DNA from: an uncultured Clostridia bacterium
Lineage (GTDB): Bacteria > Bacillota > Clostridia > Christensenellales > Borkfalkiaceae
Reading direction: 5' to 3'
Assembly: GCA_958419945.1 (NCBI GenBank)
Contig: CATZIC010000062.1
Coordinates: 1 to 12,104 of the forward strand
DNA: 12,104 nt
This document shows positions 5,620-12,104 of this stretch, in pieces. The notes beneath the pieces are model-generated. The model saw only the letters and a list, made by a program, of their open reading frames with translations. It was not told where the DNA came from and did not search any database. The position numbers and the translations under genes are program-made. Position 1 is the first letter of the stretch. Every line of letters starts with the position of its first letter.

Positions 5620-6213
5620 ATGTATTGGATACTTGACGTTATCGTTATACTGCTTACTCTCATAGCCATTATCTGCGGTTATAAACGCGGTATTGTGGAT
5701 ATGTTGGCTACGCTGATTTCCGTAATTCTTCTGTTCGCTTTGGCTATCGTCGGCGGCGCGGGATTTTTACTGCTTTTCTATAAGTTAAACGTAGTTGATA
5801 ACTTTGCTTACGCTTGGATTAGCATACTCGGCGAAACGAACTCTTTGTTCTCGCTGCTTAATATGTCAAGTTTCGACGTTTGTCAGATAATTTCGGCATT
5901 GTGCTTCCTTATTATCGGCCTGATAATTTCAGCAGTTATCTTCGTATACCTCGGAAAGCTTTTGAGATCTTTATATGATAAGATACCTCATGTAGGCGTT
6001 TTCGGTGTTATAAGCGGAGTTTTGGGCGCTATCGTATACCTTGCAATTGTGTTTGGCGTACTTCTTGCTGTATTCGGTGTGATTCATGCTTTAAACGATA
6101 AAGGTAATGAATTCTTTATGCGTCTTGACGAATTCCTTCGTTCTTGCACTCTTTCCGGTTGGCTTTATGATATCAACCCGTTTAATGGATTGTTCGCAGA
6201 TCTATTCGCTTAA
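5620..6213 (+). CDS. CvpA family membrane protein
   Basis: A 197-residue integral membrane protein with four predicted spans at about 4-20, 28-53, 87-111 and 125-155. The GYKRG after span 1 (residues 20-24) is the CvpA-family mark (often GYRRG). The small-residue-rich last span preceded by a GVFGVISGVLGAIVY stretch (126-140) is also typical of the family. CvpA was named for colicin V production; in Firmicutes its relatives are poorly understood and have been linked to envelope homeostasis. The start at 5620 is backed by AGAGGTGG at 5609-5616. It is a single-gene unit with its own promoter, leader hairpin and a perfect-palindrome terminator shared with the convergent lipoprotein gene. Confidence 0.8.
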   Translation: MYWILDVIVILLTLIAIICGYKRGIVDMLATLISVILLFALAIVGGAGFLLLFYKLNVVDNFAYAWISILGETNSLFSLLNMSSFDVCQIISALCFLIIGLIISAVIFVYLGKLLRSLYDKIPHVGVFGVISGVLGAIVYLAIVFGVLLAVFGVIHALNDKGNEFFMRLDEFLRSCTLSGWLYDINPFNGLFADLFA

Positions 6214-6230
6214 TAATTTTAAAAAAATAG

Positions 6231-6254
6231 GGGCTGTCATATGACAGCCCTTTT
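6231..6254. terminator. Bidirectional terminator, perfect 20-bp palindrome
   Basis: GGGCTGTCAT and its exact complement (6231-6250) form a perfect palindrome. On the plus strand TTTT follows; on the minus strand the A-run at 6221-6227 gives a T-run. It ends both the CvpA-family gene and the convergent lipoprotein gene. Confidence 0.85.
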
Positions 6255-6302
6255 CGTTTAACCTTGCGGCTAAAGTTTCTTTTTGATTTGTAGTCAAGCC
6301 GT

Positions 6303-6968
6303 TTACACGGGATTAGGAACGGATTTTTCTTCAAGCACTTCACCTTTACCGCTTAAAAGAAGACACAGGGTGGTTTCCTTTGTGATAAAACCTACGTACC
6401 AATAATTTTTACCGCCTTCGGTTATTAGTCTTAAATATACTTCACCGCAAAAAACACCGTTTTCGGACAATCCGTCTATGTATTCCTTCTTTGCTTTGTA
6501 AGCGTTTTTAAGGGCGGTTTCCGAAGACACGGTTTCGGATAAAAGAAGAGATTCCATATTAAGGTTTTCGGACTTCCCGTTATGGGTAATTGTGGCGATA
6601 AACGGCTTATCGGGCAACTTATCTACTTCAATGCTTGTAACGAAGCAGTCTGAAAAAGCGGAAAATGAAAAACTGTCGCTGTATTCCTTATCGGTGGTAA
6701 AGTTTACGGTAAACTCTCCCGATTCGCCGTTTAAAACCTTCAATTTTATGATAACGATTTTTTTTGCGGGATTGATTTTTCCGTCGGCAATCATAGGTGT
6801 TTCACGGACTTCCGGATAAGCGTTTAATACGTAGTTTTCCGTCTGACCGATAAAGGCGTTATCTCTTAGCCTCGAAACGCTCTCATCAATCCTCGACTTT
6901 TCCGAACACCCGCATAGAGCAATAGCCATAATTAGGGACAAAACAATTACCGCTGATTTTTTCAACAT
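6303..6968 (-). CDS. Predicted lipoprotein of unknown function
   Basis: A 221-residue secreted protein that I do not recognise. Residues 1-20 form a lipoprotein signal peptide (MLKKS, a long hydrophobic run, then the lipobox LCGC) with the lipidated Cys at 21. The mature part begins SEKSRIDESVSRL. It continues as an alternating beta-rich region at about 65-130 (KKIVIIKLKVLNGESG, EFTVNFTTDKEYSDSFSF), a helical stretch near 145-165 and a final beta hairpin (KNYWYVGFITKETTLCLLLS). This suggests a compact extracytoplasmic domain. The ATG at 6968 has GAGGTG 8 nt upstream. It ends at the shared terminator 6231-6254 and is divergent from the single-pass membrane protein gene at 7081, so the two may share control in their 112-bp gap. 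Confidence 0.8.
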   Translation of the reverse strand: MLKKSAVIVLSLIMAIALCGCSEKSRIDESVSRLRDNAFIGQTENYVLNAYPEVRETPMIADGKINPAKKIVIIKLKVLNGESGEFTVNFTTDKEYSDSFSFSAFSDCFVTSIEVDKLPDKPFIATITHNGKSENLNMESLLLSETVSSETALKNAYKAKKEYIDGLSENGVFCGEVYLRLITEGGKNYWYVGFITKETTLCLLLSGKGEVLEEKSVPNPV

Positions 6969-7033
6969 TTTTTATTCACCTCGGTATATTGTATTTTGCC
7001 GGAGTGAATTTATGAAAAATTTAGCGAAAATTA

Positions 7034-7062
7034 TTGTATTTGCATAAACTTTGTGCTAAAAT
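7034..7062 (+). promoter_or_regulatory. Promoter for the single-pass membrane protein gene
   Basis: TTGTAT (7034-7039), 17 nt, TAAAAT (7057-7062). The start near 7069 leaves only about 12 nt before the ATG, just enough for the AGGA at 7071-7074. Confidence 0.65.
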
Positions 7063-7080
7063 ACTATAAAAGGATACGAT

Positions 7081-7674
7081 ATGAAAAAACTTGTATTAAA
7101 AACTATCGGTATAACCGTTGGCGCAATTTTGGCGGTTATCCTGATTATATACGGCATTATGGCGCTGGGCTTTCCGAAGGACCTTGCTTCCTTTCATGAT
7201 GGGCTTGGTAACGACAAAGTCGCCGTAAAATATATGGCTAAGGCTTACGGCCGCACGGGGGATATAAAAGACCTTGACAAAACCTGCCTATACGCCATAA
7301 AAACGGGCGATAACGGGCTTATAGCCGAGTATTTTGAAGATCTCGTTTTCCACGAAGGGTTTAAAAATTATTGTCAAACTTCTGAAAAGGGAACAGAGTA
7401 TTACGATTTTATAGCAAGTAAGTTCCTTTCAAGTTCCTATGCCGTAAACGGTGTCGAGAATGATTTAGTAAACAAAGCGTTTTTACTTACCGACGATTAC
7501 CGTAGCGGTTCGGCTGCCTACACTCTTTTAAGAACCGTTATGAGTTCAAATCCCGACAAAGAAGTTGTGGCTTTAATTCAAAGTAAAATAAGCGAGGCTT
7601 TGCCGTCATATTCAGAAAGCGGTAAAACTCTTGCCGAAAAGGATCTTGCAATCATTTCGGAATATCTTAAATAA
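7081..7674 (+). CDS. Single-pass membrane protein with a helical-repeat-like ectodomain
   Basis: A 197-residue protein of unknown function. Residues 1-7 are basic (MKKLVLK), 8-29 form one membrane span without a lipobox or clear cleavage site, and the rest (about 31-197) is predicted to lie outside the membrane. The exported part is mostly alpha-helical. Segments such as NDKVAVKYMAKAYGRTGDI, KDLDKTCLYAIKTGD and NGLIAEYFEDLVFHEGF look like successive helix pairs of the TPR/SEL1 kind, though I see no strict repeat consensus. The start at 7081 is set by AGGA 6 nt upstream. It has its own promoter (7034-7062) and terminator (7684-7709). A 17-base piece of its coding sequence (7308-7324) also occurs in the repeat at 7788-7804. 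Confidence 0.75.
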   Translation: MKKLVLKTIGITVGAILAVILIIYGIMALGFPKDLASFHDGLGNDKVAVKYMAKAYGRTGDIKDLDKTCLYAIKTGDNGLIAEYFEDLVFHEGFKNYCQTSEKGTEYYDFIASKFLSSSYAVNGVENDLVNKAFLLTDDYRSGSAAYTLLRTVMSSNPDKEVVALIQSKISEALPSYSESGKTLAEKDLAIISEYLK

Positions 7675-7683
7675 CCGAATTTT

Positions 7684-7709
7684 AGTCCGCCGGCGCGCGG
7701 ACTTTTTTT
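7684..7709 (+). terminator. Terminator after the single-pass membrane protein gene
   Basis: AGTCCGC (7684-7690) and GCGGACT (7697-7703) form a 7-bp stem with a 6-nt loop, followed by a run of seven T. Confidence 0.9.
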
Positions 7710-7772
7710 ATGAAAGAATATGAATATCAAGTGATTTGCGTTTCAAAACGTGATTATGAAAAATAACACTAT

Positions 7773-7816
7773 TCCGCCGAAATTTGCCGATAACGGGCTT
7801 ATAGGCGGACTTTTTT
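7773..7816. repeat. Dispersed repeat, copy A, folding as a terminator-like hairpin
   Basis: TCCGCC (7773-7778) pairs with GGCGGA (7804-7809) and C plus six T follow, so the plus strand looks like a second terminator. Read on the minus strand, 7814-7789 matches 10995-11020 at 24 of 26 positions (core AGTCCGCCTATAAGCCCG), so this belongs to a repeat family and is not just a terminator. The rest of 7710-7880 holds no gene that I can support. Confidence 0.6.
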
Positions 7817-7880
7817 ATTGTTTTTTCTCGTAAAATCGGACAGACCGAACGGCTTAAAAAGTCTAATTTTTTTAAAACTA

Positions 7881-7909
7881 TTGATTTTTTAGCTGTTTTA
7901 TATTATAAT
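7881..7909 (+). promoter_or_regulatory. Promoter for the acyltransferase-transporter operon
   Basis: TTGATT (7881-7886), 17 nt, then a perfect TATAAT (7904-7909). The start near 7916 gives a leader of about 43 nt. Confidence 0.8.
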
Positions 7910-7958
7910 TGTAGAGTACAAATTTACAAAGTGTGCTGAAATTTAGCGGTGAGATAGT

Positions 7959-9230
7959 ATGAGAGATTTAAAAAAGGAACTCGTGTGCCGTAAAATCAAA
8001 AAACCGAATAGGTTTCTTGCAGCGGTAGTCTTTTTCTTTTTGGACAGAATCACAAAAAAGAATAAGGTTAATTTTCATTACGGGTTCGACCTAAATACAG
8101 TAAAAGGAAAACCCGTGATATTGATTTCCACGCACGCTTCCCGCTTGGAATTTATTTACGCACTAAGCGGTTTTAAGGAAAGAAACATAAACGTCGTGTG
8201 CGGTTATCAAAACATTATGTCAAAGTATATATACGGCATATTAAAGCGGCTTGGGGTTATCGCAAAAAACCTTTACCAACCGGATTTTGCCTGCACCAAA
8301 AACATGCTTTCCGTAATAAACCGTGGCGGCAATCTTGCGCTATTTCCGGAAGGCATACAGTCGGTTTCGGGAAGCACGCACCCCATAAATCCCGCAACCT
8401 GTAAGTTTCTAAAACGCGCGGGCGTAACAGTAGTGCTTTGCAAAAGCGAGGGTGCATACCTGTGCCAGAACAGATTTTCCAAAGACGTAAAGCAAGGGAG
8501 AATAGATTTTTACTACGATATTTTGTTTACGCCCGAGCGACTTAAAGAACTTTCAGAAGAGGAAATTTACGCCGAACTTATTGAAAAATTTAGGTATAAC
8601 GAGTTCAAACTAAACAAAATCCGCCATGAAAAATACGTCGGTAAACTGCCGAACAGCGGCGGGCTTGACAAAATTATTTATAAGTGTCCCAACTGCGGGG
8701 CGGAATTTGAATTCGAAATTCACGGAAGCGATATGACTTGCAAAAGTTGCGGCTACACGGTTACAGTTGACGAGTATTACGACTTAAGCGTTAAAAGCGA
8801 GCACGAACTTATTTTCGACAACATAGACGATTGGTTTAAATGGCAACGCTACCGTGTGCGTGAAAAGCTAGAGAATTTTAAACCGCTTGAAATGAAGGGC
8901 GGACTTTATAAGCTTCGCACCGACAAACTTAAAAAAGAACCCGACGACAAAATACTTTTATCCCACGGCAATGTGCGGCTTGATAAGGAGTTTTTGTCCG
9001 TAAGCGGGCAGGGAATAGAAAAAAACGACTACGCTTTTAGCATGAAAGAGGTTTATTCGCTTACATTTTCCCTTTCGGGATTTTTGGAATTCTATCACGA
9101 AAACGAGTACTACGTAATCGTGCCTGACGAAAATCTCAATCAAATGATCAAGTGGACCCTTTTTTCCGAAGAAATTCACAATCTTTACGATCCGCGTTGG
9201 AAAAAGGCTTCTATAGACGTTTACGGCTGA
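7959..9230 (+). CDS. PlsC-like lysophospholipid acyltransferase with fused zinc ribbon
   Basis: A 423-residue protein, nearly twice the length of a plain 1-acylglycerol-3-phosphate acyltransferase. The N-terminal half (about 40-215) has the PlsC-type fold: the catalytic motif is seen as HASRLE (59-64) and the second signature as FPEGIQS (129-135), so it probably transfers acyl chains to a glycerophospholipid at the inner membrane face. The usual motif is HX4D; here the acidic residue is Glu. A zinc ribbon follows, with C243/C246 (CPNC) and C261/C264 (CKSC). A C-terminal domain of about 150 residues that I do not recognise, mostly beta strands by eye, completes the protein. The start at 7959 is supported by GGTGAG (7948-7953). 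It has its own promoter and is followed after 23 nt by the YfcC-type transporter, so the two are probably one operon. Acyl acceptor and donor are unknown. Confidence 0.82.
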   Translation: MRDLKKELVCRKIKKPNRFLAAVVFFFLDRITKKNKVNFHYGFDLNTVKGKPVILISTHASRLEFIYALSGFKERNINVVCGYQNIMSKYIYGILKRLGVIAKNLYQPDFACTKNMLSVINRGGNLALFPEGIQSVSGSTHPINPATCKFLKRAGVTVVLCKSEGAYLCQNRFSKDVKQGRIDFYYDILFTPERLKELSEEEIYAELIEKFRYNEFKLNKIRHEKYVGKLPNSGGLDKIIYKCPNCGAEFEFEIHGSDMTCKSCGYTVTVDEYYDLSVKSEHELIFDNIDDWFKWQRYRVREKLENFKPLEMKGGLYKLRTDKLKKEPDDKILLSHGNVRLDKEFLSVSGQGIEKNDYAFSMKEVYSLTFSLSGFLEFYHENEYYVIVPDENLNQMIKWTLFSEEIHNLYDPRWKKASIDVYG

Positions 9231-9253
9231 CAAATTTATAATGGAGATTTTAT

Positions 9254-10819
9254 ATGAGTAAAAAAGGTTTTAAGAAGGAGTTCGGCAAAACCGATTCCGA
9301 TATGATAAATCGAGAGGCCGTCACCGAAAACGATAGCTGCGAAAACAGCCTTGAAAATAGCGGCGTGGGCGGCGTTACCGAAAGCACCGCAGCCACTGCC
9401 GATTCCGTCGATAAAAAGATGAGCGAAATCACCGTAAAATTCGGTCTGAAAAGTTTTCTTACGGTGGTTGGGATACTTCTTGCGGTGGTAATAACTGTCG
9501 GAATTTTAACCTACGTTATTCCTGCCGGACGCTTCGACCTTGACGAGCAAGGTAAGATAATTTTCGGAAGCTATCATCTAGTAGAAAACACTACGCGACT
9601 TCCCGTATGGCGGTGGCTAACCGCACCTTTCGAAGCTTTGGTAATAGGCGAGGGCAATATGTCCATAATTCAGGTTATCGCCCTTCTTTTAATTCTTGGC
9701 GGAACTTTCAAAGTTTTGCAGGAAAGCGGCGGGCTTACGTCGCTTGTAAGGATTCTTATCGAAAAACTTTACAAAAAAAGATACCTTGCAATTTGGGTAA
9801 TAACTTTCGTATTGATGTTTTTGTCTGCGGTTTTCGGGCTTCAGGAACAGTTTTTGATACTTTATCCTCTCTTTTACATGCTGTGCCTTGCCATGAATTG
9901 GTCCAACTTTACGGCAATAAGCTTCATACTTATTACGTCGGGCGTGGGCTTCACGACGGCGATAACAAACCCGTTTACAATCGGAACCGCCGCAATAAAC
10001 GCGGGCATAAGCGTTTCCGACGGCATAGGCTACAGAATTATTATTTTCTTCCTTTTATACGTTGTTACCGCTTTTTATATGACGTTTATGGCTAAGCGTG
10101 ATGAGAAAAATTGCACCAAAAAGTTTAACGTCGAAAGTTTTACGCTTGTTTCTCCGGAAGAAAAGATTGCGGACAAAAGAAAGGCAAAAATGATAATTCT
10201 TTTGTTCTCTATTGCCCTTTTAGGCGTTCTTATCGCTATTGCCGTCAAACCGCTCAGAAATTTAAGTATGATTATCATGGGCGCCGCGTTTATTATCGGA
10301 ACGGTAATCGTCGGAAGGCTGCTTCTCGGCAGTTTCAAGAAAATGGGCAAGGATTTTTTGATCGGAATGAAGGACGTTGCGCCATCGATCGTCATAATCA
10401 TTCTTGCTTTCAGCGTTAAATATATTGCAGATAGGGGAAATATTCTTCACACCATTTTCTACTATTTTTATAACCTTATAAACGGAACTTCGCCATACGT
10501 CGGCGTACTATTATTGTATCTTTTCGTTTTAATCGTGGAGTTTTTCGTGCCAAGCGCTTCCGCTAAAGCCGTGCTTATAATTCCGCTTTTAACCTTGGCG
10601 CCTATCCCCGGAATCAGTGTAAACACAATAGTTTTGACCTACCTTTTTGCGGACGGCTACACGAACGTACTTTTCCCGACCTGCGGAACCTTGCTTATAG
10701 GGCTTGGGCTTGCGGACGTAAGTTACGCCGAATGGTTTAAAAAGACTATAGTATTTCAATTTATCCTGCTTTTAGTTTCGATAGCCCTTTTAATGCTTGC
10801 AGTGTTTTTCGGTTATTGA
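9254..10819 (+). CDS. YfcC/DcuC-family transporter
   Basis: A 521-residue multi-pass membrane transporter of the DcuC/YfcC group. Family members are annotated as C4-dicarboxylate or basic amino acid carriers, and the substrate here is not readable. After the first span (about 66-88) comes LTYVIPAGRFD (85-95), the YIPAG-type signature of YfcC proteins. Near the C-terminus, SASAKAVLIIPLL and DGYTNVLFPTCGTLL match the conserved re-entrant or substrate-site regions of the family. Some ten to twelve hydrophobic spans are visible. Unusually, residues 1-60 are hydrophilic and rich in Ser, Thr, Glu and Asp, a cytoplasmic tail most YfcC proteins lack. The ATG at 9254 has GGAG (9243-9246) 7 nt upstream; the internal Met56 has no such site, so the tail is probably real. 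It is second in an operon with the acyltransferase. Confidence 0.85.
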   Translation: MSKKGFKKEFGKTDSDMINREAVTENDSCENSLENSGVGGVTESTAATADSVDKKMSEITVKFGLKSFLTVVGILLAVVITVGILTYVIPAGRFDLDEQGKIIFGSYHLVENTTRLPVWRWLTAPFEALVIGEGNMSIIQVIALLLILGGTFKVLQESGGLTSLVRILIEKLYKKRYLAIWVITFVLMFLSAVFGLQEQFLILYPLFYMLCLAMNWSNFTAISFILITSGVGFTTAITNPFTIGTAAINAGISVSDGIGYRIIIFFLLYVVTAFYMTFMAKRDEKNCTKKFNVESFTLVSPEEKIADKRKAKMIILLFSIALLGVLIAIAVKPLRNLSMIIMGAAFIIGTVIVGRLLLGSFKKMGKDFLIGMKDVAPSIVIIILAFSVKYIADRGNILHTIFYYFYNLINGTSPYVGVLLLYLFVLIVEFFVPSASAKAVLIIPLLTLAPIPGISVNTIVLTYLFADGYTNVLFPTCGTLLIGLGLADVSYAEWFKKTIVFQFILLLVSIALLMLAVFFGY

Positions 10820-10858
10820 TAGATGATAAATATATAACCCACCAATAGACAAGTACCA

Positions 10859-10887
10859 CGCCATCGGCATCGCCGATGGCGCTTTCT
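10859..10887 (+). terminator. GC-rich hairpin after the transporter gene
   Basis: CGCCATCGGC (10859-10868) and GCCGATGGCG (10872-10881) form a perfect 10-bp stem with a 3-nt loop, followed by a weak tract (CTTTCTAAT). It probably ends the operon, though the T-run is poor. Almost the same hairpin could also serve as a repeat unit. Confidence 0.55.
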
Positions 10888-10907
10888 AATAATATTTTCG
10901 TGTCTAT

Positions 10908-10972
10908 TTCGTCATTGTGAGTAATTTACTCTTTTCGTCATTGCGAGGCAATTTATTGCCGTGGCAATCCAG
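10908..10972. repeat. REP-like dispersed repeat, two adjoining units
   Basis: Two units begin with the same words: TTCGTCATTGTGAG (10908-10921) and TTCGTCATTGCGAG (10934-10947). Unit 1 continues as a palindrome GAGTAATTTACTC. Unit 2 continues as the hairpin GGCAATTTATTGCC (10947-10960) and ends GTGGCAATCCAG (10961-10972). I recognise CGTCATTGCGAGG...GTGGCAATCC as a short interspersed repeat seen between genes in many unrelated bacterial genomes and metagenome bins. No gene is present in 10820-11133. Confidence 0.75.
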
Positions 10973-10994
10973 AAACCCAAGCGTGAAATTTGTC

Positions 10995-11020
10995 AAAAGT
11001 CCGCCTATCAGCCCGCTATC
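10995..11020. repeat. Dispersed repeat, copy B
   Basis: This 26-base stretch matches the reverse complement of 7789-7814 at 24 of 26 positions. Its downstream partner is less clear than in copy A, where a full GGCGGA/TCCGCC stem forms. It lies right after the REP-like repeat in the gene-free stretch 10820-11133. Confidence 0.65.
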
Positions 11021-11068
11021 TCCCATTTTTTAGTAAAAACCGCTGCGGAAAATACAATTAAAACCAAT

Positions 11069-11098
11069 AAAAAACTGCCTCGTATTTAGGGGCAGTTT
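11069..11098 (-). terminator. Terminator of the ABC-F gene
   Basis: On the minus strand AAACTGCCCC (11098-11089) pairs with GAGGCAGTTT (11081-11072), 10 pairs with one G-T, around a 7-nt loop, and a T-run follows (to 11069). It lies 35 nt after the ABC-F stop codon. Confidence 0.85.
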
Positions 11099-11133
11099 AA
11101 TTTTTTATCAATTAAGTTTTTTATAGCTTTACA

Positions 11134-12104
11134 TTAAAATTTTGCTTTGGCATCGAAGATTTGGTCGCACACCGAAAGTGCAAAATCCTCCTCGTGGCAA
11201 ACCAAAATAATTGCACCTTCGTAGGAGATAAGCGCCTTTTTTAAAGCCTCTTTTGCACGTACGTCAAGGTGATTGGTCGGTTCGTCAAGTATCAAAAAAT
11301 TGGATTTTACGCAGGTTAAAACCGCAAGTTTAACACGCACCTGCTCCCCGCCGCTCATATTTTTAAGCGGCTTTATGGCAAGTTCGCCGGTAAGTCCCGC
11401 TTTTGCCAAAACGGTCCGCCTTTCCTTTTCGTTCATCATGGGGTAGCAGTTGTTAAAATATCTGCTTGCAGTGTCCATTGGGTTAGGGAAGTTCAAATCC
11501 TGTTCGAGATACAAAATTTTGGCTTCGGGATGGATGAAAAAACTGCCTTTAAGCGCAGGAATTTTGTGCATTAAGGTTTTTAACAGGGTGGTTTTTCCTA
11601 CGCCGTTCGTGCCTCGTATCCATAGCCTTGACGTGGAATTAAGGTGCATGTTGATGGCGGGGATAAGGGTTTTATCGTAACCGACTTCCAAATTTTTAAC
11701 CACCAAAAGGTCCTTGGCGTTTAGGTCTAAATAGGGGAAGGAAAATTCCGCATCGGGAAGATTCACAGGCTTTGACACAAGTTCCATTTTGTCAAGCATT
11801 TTTTGGCGGGAATGCGCCATTTTAGCTGTGGAAGCCCGTGCCTTGTTCTTGTCGATATATTCGGTAATGCGCTTAATTTCCGCTTGCTGACGCTTGTAAG
11901 CGTCCTCGTGCTGCTTGGCGTTCATTTCACGCTGCGCTTTAAATTGAGTGTAATTGCCCGTGTACTTTTTAATGTTTCCGTTCTCGATATTTATAATGTA
12001 TTTCGATACCGAGTCCAAAAACTTTACGTCGTGGGAAATCACCAAAAATGTCTTTTTGTATTCGTTAAGATATTTTGTAAGCCACTCTATATGCTCTATG
12101 TCAA
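11134..12104 (-). CDS. ABC-F family ATPase, C-terminal part
   Basis: About 323 residues are present; the N-terminus lies beyond the right edge. ABC-F proteins are soluble twin-ATPase factors that act on the ribosome near the tRNA exit site, in translation quality control or in resistance to ribosome-targeting antibiotics. The visible part begins just after the Walker B of the first ATPase domain (DIEHIEWLTKYL, then FLVISHDVKFLD with the H-loop His). The linker follows (ITEYIDKNKARASTAKMAHS), resembling that of Firmicutes YdiF-type proteins. The complete second ATPase domain comes next: Walker A GTNGVGKTTLL, signature MSGGEQVR, Walker B LILDEPTNHLD and an H-loop region reading VCHEEDF. No membrane spans are seen, as expected. 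Sequence alone does not separate a housekeeping ABC-F from a resistance one. Confidence 0.9.
   Translation of the reverse strand, partial: DIEHIEWLTKYLNEYKKTFLVISHDVKFLDSVSKYIINIENGNIKKYTGNYTQFKAQREMNAKQHEDAYKRQQAEIKRITEYIDKNKARASTAKMAHSRQKMLDKMELVSKPVNLPDAEFSFPYLDLNAKDLLVVKNLEVGYDKTLIPAINMHLNSTSRLWIRGTNGVGKTTLLKTLMHKIPALKGSFFIHPEAKILYLEQDLNFPNPMDTASRYFNNCYPMMNEKERRTVLAKAGLTGELAIKPLKNMSGGEQVRVKLAVLTCVKSNFLILDEPTNHLDVRAKEALKKALISYEGAIILVCHEEDFALSVCDQIFDAKAKF

Noticed and set aside
6988..7014. TTCATA-17-TACAAT as the minus-strand lipoprotein promoter
   Set aside because: Transcription would begin on top of the GAGGTG ribosome binding site. I could not find a clearly better candidate, so no promoter is assigned.
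7710..7766. Eighteen-codon open frame starting MKEYEYQVICV
   Set aside because: It begins directly at the T-run of a terminator, has no ribosome binding site and no detectable family.
10820..11133. CRISPR array or tRNA cluster in the gene-free stretch
   Set aside because: The two short repeats are only about 26 bp apart, palindromic and unequal, with no spacer pattern. No cloverleaf or CCA end is seen.

Overview
The window looks like chromosomal DNA of a low-to-moderate GC Gram-positive bacterium, most likely an uncultured member of Clostridia (Bacillota). The reasons are strong GGAGG-type ribosome binding sites, many near-consensus sigma-A promoters (TTGACA, 17 nt, TATAAT), short intergenic rho-independent terminators, two predicted lipoproteins, a single-chain (alpha2) glycyl-tRNA synthetase and an ABC-F protein with a Firmicutes-type linker. 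No taxonomic marker such as rRNA is present, so this is an inference.

Layout. 1-885: the start of a DUF1538 membrane protein (minus) is divergent from a GNAT acetyltransferase (plus), and a bidirectional terminator follows. 892-5431: glyQS (minus) and glnS (plus) are divergently transcribed. Between them lies an AT-rich patch of about 1.3 kb bracketed by a perfect 38-bp direct repeat (2347-2384 and 3681-3718). The patch contains a decayed XRE/Cro-C1 regulator gene, a small lipoprotein gene with an elaborate leader, and a C-terminal scrap of a second XRE regulator. None of this is housekeeping DNA and it looks acquired. 5518-6254: a CvpA-family membrane protein with its own promoter and a leader hairpin. 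6303-7709: a lipoprotein (minus) divergent from a single-pass membrane protein of unknown function (plus). 7881-10819: a two-gene operon, consisting of a PlsC-like acyltransferase with a fused zinc ribbon, then a YfcC/DcuC-family transporter. 10820-11133: no gene, but a hairpin, a REP-like dispersed repeat and a second dispersed repeat. 11069-12104: the C-terminal part of an ABC-F ATPase (minus), running off the window.

Most genes are independent short transcription units. The two aminoacyl-tRNA synthetases serve translation, and no T-box leader was seen for either. The acyltransferase and the transporter probably share one transcript. I found no tRNA, rRNA, CRISPR array, transposase or phage gene. 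The most unusual material is the repeat-bracketed patch at 2347-3718, the HX4E acyltransferase with a zinc ribbon, and the dispersed repeats at 7773-7816 and 10908-11020.
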